From assembly GCA_008828725.1 (NCBI GenBank), contig MEHQ01000139.1, positions 21,239 to 85,238 on the forward strand: 64,000 bases of DNA, read 5' to 3'. This stretch comes from Saccharina japonica (Eukaryota; Sar; Phaeophyceae; Laminariales; Laminariaceae). Every line of letters begins with the position of its first letter. Positions within the stretch are counted from its first letter, which is position 1. The position numbers and the translations under genes were made by a program. Under the pieces are notes generated by a model, which did no database searches, was not told the DNA's origin, and saw only the letters and a program-made list of their open reading frames with translations. Shown here one piece after another: positions 57,811 through 64,000 of this stretch.

Positions 57811-58030
57811 TGAAAAATTGTCTATTTCTTGCAATCGGACAGTGATCGAGATTTGTTGTAAAACCAAAACCAGCAAACACGACCACCACCACTACCACCA
57901 GCGACAAGCTTCTGCTGCTGTTGGTGCTCAGCTGGTGGTGGTGGTGGTGGCGGCGGTGCTTGACTTGAGGATGGTTGTTGGTGCTCTCTGGTACCTGCTG
58001 CCTGGTACCTGGTATAATGCACCACGCCCG
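57811..58030. repeat. (CCA)n ... (TGG)n hairpin segment, copy 3
   Basis: Related to 14870-15105 and 34900-35105: GTGATCGAGATTTGTT, AACCAGCAAACAC, a CCA run, CTGCTGTTGGTGCTCAGC, a TGG run, TTGACTTGAGGA.GGTTGTTGG, then GGTACCTG motifs. Outside this block no homology to the 14-kb and 34-kb loci is seen, so it moved separately. Confidence 0.75.
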
Positions 58031-58094
58031 GTTCCTCTCTTGAGCCCGTGTCTTACCTAAAATATAAATGTAAACAAACAAAATCACTTGAAAA

Positions 58095-58463
58095 TGTTCG
58101 ATATAGCTTGTCTCAACGAACAGCCTAGCAATAAGTTACGGTTACATACGTTGTGTCACGGAGGTAAGTTACAGGGATCGTCTCGTGGTATCACCCACGA
58201 GCAGTCCCACGGGTACGTACGAGTAGGCACTATGCGAGGAGGTTTAGGTATTCGACTACGAGCGGTTGTTACTGGGCTGTGGAGAGTTGACCCACATGAC
58301 CCACTCCACCTTTCCCCCTGCATTCGTCTACCCCTTTCCGGGCCGACATAATAAAGACATCTTAAACTATCTTCTACACACTGCGCGTTGCAGTGCCTCG
58401 CTCACAGCCTAGTGTGGCTGTTGGGAGCTTATCCATCCATCGCATATCAGCGCTAATTGAACA
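58095..58463 (+). mobile_element. Copia-type solo LTR (369 bp)
   Basis: Starts TGTTCGATATAGC and ends TAATTGAACA, with TGTTC/GAACA inverted ends, and is flanked by a perfect 5-bp duplication GAAAA (58090-58094, 58464-58468). It matches the LTR at 63266-63635 in opposite orientation with few differences. An AATAAAG poly(A)-like signal is near 58351. A complete duplication around a single LTR means the internal part was removed by LTR-LTR recombination. Confidence 0.94.
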
Positions 58464-58544
58464 GAAAATAGTGCGGAAGGGCCTGCCCAACTCTATTGTA
58501 TAAATATTTTTTTGAATCCGCACCAATGGACCGAGGATTCGCTG

Positions 58545-58710
58545 CTTCATCAAAATCGAGATGACAAAATCGAGATGAAAATCGAGATGAAACCATCGAG
58601 ATGAAAATCGTTATAAAAAGCTTACCACACAACTAACAATATGTCACTATGCCCCCTGCCCTCATGCCACCTCCATACAAATCGAGATGAAAGTCGAGAT
58701 GAAAACTTCA
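58545..58710. repeat. ATCGAGATGA short tandem motif
   Basis: AAATCGAGATGA occurs about four times in 58552-58605 and again twice at 58679-58705, separated by TTATAAAAAGCTTACCACAC. Confidence 0.8.
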
Positions 58711-58790
58711 CCACATACTACCAAAACTACGTCACCACGCCCCCTCCCCTCGCGCGATGCAACATGTGCCTGCTTTCCTCACGCGATGCC

Positions 58791-59055
58791 AGGTGGGACA
58801 TAGGGTTTGCTATTCTGGACAAGAAAAGAACAATCGCTCTTCGCGAACTGGGCTTGTGGTGGCTGAAGAATTTCGGCAACGAGTACTGCGGCGATCTTTC
58901 GGTGATGACGTGCTGCCTGGTGGTCATCGGATTTCATCCGGGTGGACGGCGACAAGTATGAATTGAGGGATGCTGACGACCTAACCACCCCCTTGATGGA
59001 GAATGGGCGCATTTTGTGGACATCGGGGTGCCATTTCGAGGCGGTGGTCACCAAG
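58791..59055 (+). pseudogene. Exon-like coding stretch with one frame break, unknown protein
   Basis: After an acceptor-like GCGATGCCAG (to 58792), one frame reads WDIGFAILDKKRTIALREL then LWWLKNFGNEYCGD up to about 58930. From there a second frame (open 58909-59055) reads FIRVDGDKYELRDADDLTT then LMENGRILWTSGCHFEAVV and stops at the donor CAAG|GTAAGC. A one-base insertion near 58929-58931 (ATCGGA) would explain the switch. Both halves look strongly protein-like. Family not recognised. Either a recent pseudogene or a sequencing error in a real exon. Confidence 0.5.
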
Positions 59056-59869
59056 GTAAGCTTTGAGTACGAGTAATAGGTTTGACCCCGAGACATACGA
59101 GTCAGAAAATAAGTCACCTTTTGTTGAATGTTTGTAAATACCAAGCTTTTGAGTCTAGATACACGCCCATGTGCCTCCTGGTTGAAACCATTTTGAGAAC
59201 GCCACGTTTTTTAGTCTTGGTGCAATCTCACTGCTCCGTACTTGAAACCAATTTGCAAACACTGCGTTTTTGAGTAGTGGTGCAATCCCACATGCTTCAA
59301 GATCCATGCTTGACAAGATGTAGAAAGGGACAGATGAATGTTGGCGGGAAACGTGTGTGGTGTGAGGTACGAGGGCGTATACTGTCGTTGATGAGCAGCA
59401 TACCACCAAGATCAAGAGGTCGTGCGCAGAAAGTGGTATTGTTTTTTCTATCTGACGTATTGTGTGCAACTCGATCTTGTCCGACGGACATGGCTACCCG
59501 TCGCATCTCAGCCTCAAATCCGCCGCTTGTTTCGTCTAACGTTTTGCTCTCACACACAGGAATCTACGCGCCACAAGCGCTTTTACTCATCGACGTCCGC
59601 AGCACCACGGCTCTGGGAGAGAGGAGGGGAAACAGGTGTGGCGTGGTGTAATATCCCTCTTTCTCTCCCGGCATGATATATCGCCGCGCTTGTCCGATCC
59701 GTTCTCAACGGGAAAGCTAATCCCCTGCTATCTGAGACCCGTTCTTTTCCATCGAACATCAGGCACACATATTCGTACAGTCCAGGGAAAGCACAAACAC
59801 GGATAGGTATAGGATAACCAACCTACCGGCCGCACGTAGCGTCAAGACCAGGGGCAACACTGGTGGAGG
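59056..59869. other. Putative intron or spacer, no gene assigned
   Basis: Follows the GTAAGC donor. Contains three loosely repeated blocks TTTTGAG...GTTTTTGAG with TTGAAACCA near 59145-59290. A few short frames of no clear character. Confidence 0.3.
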
Positions 59870-60115
59870 CCAGCCCCCCTTGCCAAGGTGGGGGAGTGGG
59901 GGCCTTGCCAAGGGTAAAAATCGGTTACATTGTCCAAGGTTGTGCGAGATTTCACTTGTAAGGAGGTGGTGGTAGGTCTGACCCTTGTTCAACCCCGTGG
60001 CACGCACGGAGATTGGCAAGGTCGTTGTGGGGAACCACCTTGCCAAGGTGGCATTAACGGACGAGGCTTGGCAAGGCCGTTGCATAAAAACACCTTGCCA
60101 AGATGGCTGGAATTC
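59870..60115. repeat. Cluster of CCTTGCCAAGG palindromes
   Basis: CCTTGCCAAGG or a one-base variant occurs at about 59878, 59911, 60049, 60075 and 60096, with half-sites TTGGCAAGG (60014) and TTGTCCAAGG (59931). Half-sites TTGGC/GCCAA resemble those of NFI-type factors, but only as a formal likeness. Confidence 0.7.
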
Positions 60116-60355
60116 ATAAATCGGATAGATTGTACGGACGACCCCAGTTGATAACAAACCAATGGGAAGTATCATCAACACGAAACGCGATGACCGCAAC
60201 TCGGTTCAAACGACTCTCGGTGTACCAGCGCAGCTACCATCTGCACCAGAGACGCGGCAGAAGCGTCCTGCACATAGCTCGCCTCTAAATGTTCCTGGCG
60301 AAGCTTACAGTAGTCAAGCTATAGCCACCATCAGGCCGGCGGCTAGAATGCCACA

Positions 60356-60745
60356 AAATAAGGTAAAGTGTGATTCCCCCCTCACAAAAACGTTCCTGGT
60401 GAGCTTTAACTCAACCGCCAAGGACCAAAAAAGCAGGGCTGCTATAATAGAAAGGCCACAACAAAAGGTAAAGTATGATCCCCCCCTCACAAAAGCATTC
60501 CTGGTGAAAAGCTTCAACTCAACCGCCAAGGACCAAAAGCCGGGGCTGCTACATAGAGACGCCACAACAAAAGGTGAAGTATGATACATGTGCTTACCCC
60601 CCCTCTAAAACATTCCTGGCGAAAAGCTTCAACCCAACCAAGAAGATCAAAGCCGGGGCTGCTACACAGAGACGCCACAACAAAAGGATACGTATGACAC
60701 ATGTGCCTACTCCCCCTCTCGAACATTTCTGGTGAAGATTTCAAG
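60356..60745. repeat. Minisatellite, ~107-115-bp units
   Basis: Units begin AAGGTAAAGTGTGATTCC (60360), AAGGTAAAGTATGATCC (60465), AAGGTGAAGTATGATAC (60571) and AAGGATACGTATGACAC (60685). The first two stay in one frame of a plus-strand ORF (60162-60584, 140 codons; PLTKAFLVKSFNSTAKDQK repeated). Because the third unit breaks the frame, coding status is doubtful. Confidence 0.8.
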
Positions 60746-63260
60746 AGAATAATTCCAAAAAGTCGAACCACAGAGCATCACAGCTCAAAAAGGAATCCAT
60801 GAGTGTGGCTGAAACAAGTCTTGACCACAACACAACAGAGGGAAAACGCCCCGAAATAATCTATACATTGTCACCCACATCGCTGTGGAAGCATCGATCG
60901 AACGCACACCACAACAAACTTTTAAAGCCAGAAAGGCGAAACAAACACCGAAAATCATTCCCATCGCGTTCGTCCCAACACAACATGCACAAATCAATTT
61001 ACACCAAAATCAAAACTTGAGTCACTCCCGACATGAACATGCACGAGTCAACAAAAAGCCACCAGGACACAACTAAGGTCCGAGTGTGTGCCTCCCGACA
61101 TGAAAGAGGCAGCCCCAATACGACATGCAACCAGCAAACTTGAGTCACTGCTCCCATCTCGTGAAAGAAGGCGGTCCAACAATACACATCTTCAACCAAT
61201 CACGCATTTCAAGCTAGAAAAGGCTAAGTTAACAAACAAACCACTACCAGTAAAGAAGTCGTTTCACGACGCGCTTTTTTGTGCCCACATATGTAAAACA
61301 CGAACACCCTCAAAAACGAAAACGCTCACACCACGCTTTCCGCCCTACATATCCTCCCAACATGTCACAGGCCCGACTGCCTGCATGTTCCTCCGGGAGC
61401 ACAGTTCGCCAACGTTTAGCTCAGCCTGCAGTCCATGTTGACGCGTTGGTAGTTGGTTACTATGTGCACAGATGTTAACCACGGGCATCGTGTGCCACGG
61501 GAGTGTATGGCTTGCCTTATTTATTTGTCTACCTACACTTTTGCTACATTTCAACAACACCCGCGGGCCGCCACACCCAAAAGCTGCGCTAGAGAGTAGT
61601 ACCATGAAGCCTCCTCTCCTATTCCCCGAAATCTCGCAAAATAAATATTGTGGCAAGAACACAAACGTGTTTACAACCAAGAAGTGGTGTTCGCCTTTTC
61701 ACTGGGCAGAACGCATTTCGTTGACCAGTGGATAGCATCTGCCTAAAAGAGAGGGCAACTGTCACAGAGGCTAACTAATGCCCCCCACGCACACATAGGC
61801 GTAATTTAAGGTCCATCTTCACCCACCCTGTGGGGCTTCGCTCTCATGTGTTTTCGTGGTTTCGTGCTTTTGCCGTAACACGTGTAGACAACCAACACAC
61901 TATAGCTACTGCGCGCCTGATTAGTTTGAGTGCGGACGTGGGTTGGGAGGAACAATCGAAAATCCGTTGAGCCTATGAACGCGGAACCTGTTGCTGGAAA
62001 TTGCTTCCAGAGAGCAAAACAAGGGGTGCCCCAGCAGCGGCAAACGCCGATTGCCCTTGTTTGCATGCCACGGCAGCAGTACTTTTTTGTTGTTTATTTT
62101 CCGTCAACCAAAAAAGCCACGCGGCATTAAGAATGCCGGCGGACGAAGCATACATCTGTTGAAAGTCATCTGTCTTGATTCGTGTCCATACGAGGTCTGC
62201 ACGATATGAACAGAGGAATAACCAGCAAAACAAACAGGTGGTTCCAGGGAATCATGGTGGTACCCATGTGACTTGCTGCATTCTGTTGTTTTGCTGTTCT
62301 GGAAAGTCGGTCGGTGCTGGGATCTTCATATCTTTGGAGGAGTATGCATGAGGATGAGACGTGATGAATACCGCGCGCCTCGAGAGGAGAAAAAAAAAAT
62401 GGAGGGCCGCGCATGTGCCTCCTACAACACCGCAAACCAAACTGGCCGTACCGAGTTCGATGCTGGTGTTCTCTTGAAGTAGATGACTTGGCCCAGTAGG
62501 CGGCTTGATCAAAAGACGCAAGATGTTGTGCAAAGCTCTTTATTATCTCTCCAAAGATGTGTCTCCAGAAAGAAGTGCCACGGTGGGGGCTCGTATCACT
62601 CGCTCCCCACCGGCGGACAATACTCGGCACATACCCCAGGGTAGACGCAATATCCCACGTATGCCCCTAAAGCTCGGTGGCCGTAACATTTGCCACGTAT
62701 AAATCCTTTCCGGCGGGATGTGCGTACAGCAGTAGGTAACTGCCGTTGGTCTCCCTGATCAGCCGTTTACTACACGGTAACGCCACGCGCTGTCGATCAC
62801 ACGCACATTCCCCTACTCGGTAGCACGATGTGCCTCTTACTTACAAGTAGTCCCAACAAACAAGACTCCCTTGCGGGAGCATACGATTTCGCGCACGAGC
62901 CGCGTCCCCAAAGGCGGCGGTCAGAAAGAGCTCGGCCCATTTTATCCTCTTCCATCAACACAGCGAGCACAGCAACATGAGCACCTTTCTAAAGACTCTC
63001 GCACTTCGGACTGGGAACTTTTGGACCCACAGCCCACAGCACAGGCCAACACAACATCTTGCTGTCTACACATGCTCATGTAACGCGAAAATGCAACAAC
63101 GCAGCTGCGTCCGATCGCGCGCACCATGAGCTGGTATCCGGGTGTTCATGCACCCTCAGGAGCGCACTGGCTTTGTGTCAAGTGTGTCATGAGTGTGTTT
63201 CGTTTTTCTTTGGTTTGTGCACGCTTTTCCCACGGACTTGCGACGGCAAATATAACGGCA
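60746..63260. other. Low-copy sequence, no gene assigned
   Basis: Many short frames on both strands (for example plus 61088-61441 and minus 62630-62166) but none with recognisable domains or a consistent splice pattern. No repeat shared with other parts of the window was seen. Confidence 0.3.
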
Positions 63261-63265
63261 ACACA

Positions 63266-63635
63266 TGTTCAATTAGCGCTGATATGCGATGGATAGATAA
63301 GCTCCCAACAGCCACACTAGGCTGTGAGCGAGGCACTGCAACACGCAGTGTGTAGAAGATAGTTTAAGATGTCTTTATTATGTCGGCCCGGAAAGGGGTA
63401 GACGAATGCAGGGGGAAAGGTGGAGTGGGTCATGTGGGTCAACTCTCCACAGCCCAGTAACAACCGCTCGTAGTCGAATACCTAAACCTCCTCGCATAGT
63501 GCCTACTCGTACATACCCGTGGGACTGCTCGTGGGTGATACCACGAGACGGTCCCTGTAACTTTACCTCCGTGACACAACGTATGTAACCGTAACTTATT
63601 GCTAGGCTGTTCGTTGAGACAAGCTATATCGAACA
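63266..63635 (-). mobile_element. 3' LTR of a Copia retrotransposon
   Basis: On the minus strand it runs TGTTCGATATAGC (63635) to TAATTGAACA (63266), 370 bp. A sister LTR stands alone at 58095-58463. The 5 bp after it are ACACA (63265-63261), the expected target duplication; the other side is outside the window. Includes the AATAAAG signal near 63375. Confidence 0.93.
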
Positions 63636-63650
63636 CCCTCCCTGGCGCTG
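63636..63650 (-). other. Polypurine tract of the Copia element
   Basis: On the minus strand CCAGGGAGGG directly precedes the LTR start TGTTC. Such a purine run primes plus-strand DNA synthesis in LTR retroelements. Confidence 0.75.
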
Positions 63651-63703
63651 GATCAACTAACAAGCCTCGATAACACAAACAAACACCATCCACAAACAAC
63701 AAA

Positions 63704-64000
63704 TTAATGTATCCCTAACAGAAAATCGCGGTGTTTCTCAAAACTCTCTTTGCCAATAGCCTTCGTGAGAATGTCCGCATGCTGGTCGTCCGTCCGGAGA
63801 TACTTAACCGACAAGTCTCCCGTCCCCACCAACTCGCGCAGAAAATGGTACCGTCGATCGATGTGCTTACTGTTGGACGAGCTCAATGGGTTTTTGACCA
63901 AGTCTATCGCCCCTTTGTTGTCTTCAAACACTCCAATACTCGGCGACCCCAGACTGGGCATCAGGAAAACCAACACTCCTCTCACGTAAAGGGCTTCCTT
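63704..64000 (-). CDS. Ty1/Copia polyprotein, C-terminal RNase H (partial)
   Basis: The frame is open from the window edge to TAA at 63704-63706. Motifs of Copia RNase H: the catalytic Asp in VFEDNKGAIDLVKN, then SKHIDRRYHFLRELV, VKYLRTDDQHADILTKAI and the end ESFEKHRDFLLGI. Ending about 70 bp before the LTR with the polypurine tract between is the standard Copia layout. No stop or frameshift in the visible part, so the element could be intact and young; the rest lies beyond 64000. Confidence 0.95.
   Translation of the reverse strand, partial: KEALYVRGVLVFLMPSLGSPSIGVFEDNKGAIDLVKNPLSSSNSKHIDRRYHFLRELVGTGDLSVKYLRTDDQHADILTKAIGKESFEKHRDFLLGIH

Noticed and set aside
57406..57876. Minus-strand frame ending NVAGSGKTCASI, suggestive of a P-loop
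   Set aside because: GSGKT alone lacks the preceding GxxxxGK spacing and any Walker B or other NTPase motif.

Overview
This window is repeat-dominated nuclear DNA from a eukaryote. The evidence is several classes of retroelement, tRNA-derived SINEs, MITEs with target-site duplications, microsatellites, and candidate genes cut into short exons with GT-AG borders. No bacterial operon logic is visible. Short exons plus tyrosine-recombinase and Copia retroelements would suit an intron-rich alga or other stramenopile, such as a brown alga, but nothing here proves the species.

Layout. 1-7.1 kb: the gag end of a degenerate tyrosine-recombinase (DIRS-order) retrotransposon on the minus strand, followed by a perfect-looking 1,649-bp tandem duplication. 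7.1-11.3 kb: a lower-copy island with one SINE and two candidate spliced plus-strand genes (8300-8685 and 10043-11323). 11.3-13.7 kb: repeat modules shared with other parts of the window. 13.7-22.6 kb and 33.1-42.0 kb are paralogous segments about 9 kb long. Each holds a 6.6-6.8-kb unit bounded by long terminal inverted repeats (TIRs), and each copy has its own later insertions. Copy 1 has a 2.3-kb AT-rich satellite and a hAT MITE. Copy 2 has a SINE, a 165-bp poly(A) retroposon and a further block of about 3 kb. 22.4-28.9 kb: the most complete copy of the DIRS-order element (gag, RT, RNase H, tyrosine recombinase), carrying several frame lesions. 28.9-33 kb: low-copy sequence with an old duplication and a possible first exon. 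42-46 kb: tandem arrays, one split by a hAT-like element. 46-49.7 kb: mostly unassigned, with one low-complexity reading frame. 49.7-54.9 kb: a second DIRS-order copy, split by two related TA-target MITEs. 55.1-56.2 kb: a SINE whose tail has become a giant GATA/GACA satellite. 57.8-64 kb: a Copia solo LTR, a frameshifted exon, palindrome and minisatellite clusters, and at the edge the 3' LTR, polypurine tract and RNase H of a Copia element on the minus strand.

The window reads as a record of nested insertions. Paralogous or sister copies supply empty sites, so target duplications and element ends could be read directly by eye for several families. Strongest results: (i) a tRNA-derived SINE family with two different tRNA-like heads on one body; (ii) a TA-target MITE family with nested internal hairpins whose arms covary between copies; (iii) a hAT MITE filled with a 40-bp satellite; (iv) the long-TIR units; (v) a tyrosine-recombinase element with direct terminal repeats, a CCCH zinc finger in Gag and a repeated HGQLP peptide. 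All alignments and splice calls were made by eye, with no database search.
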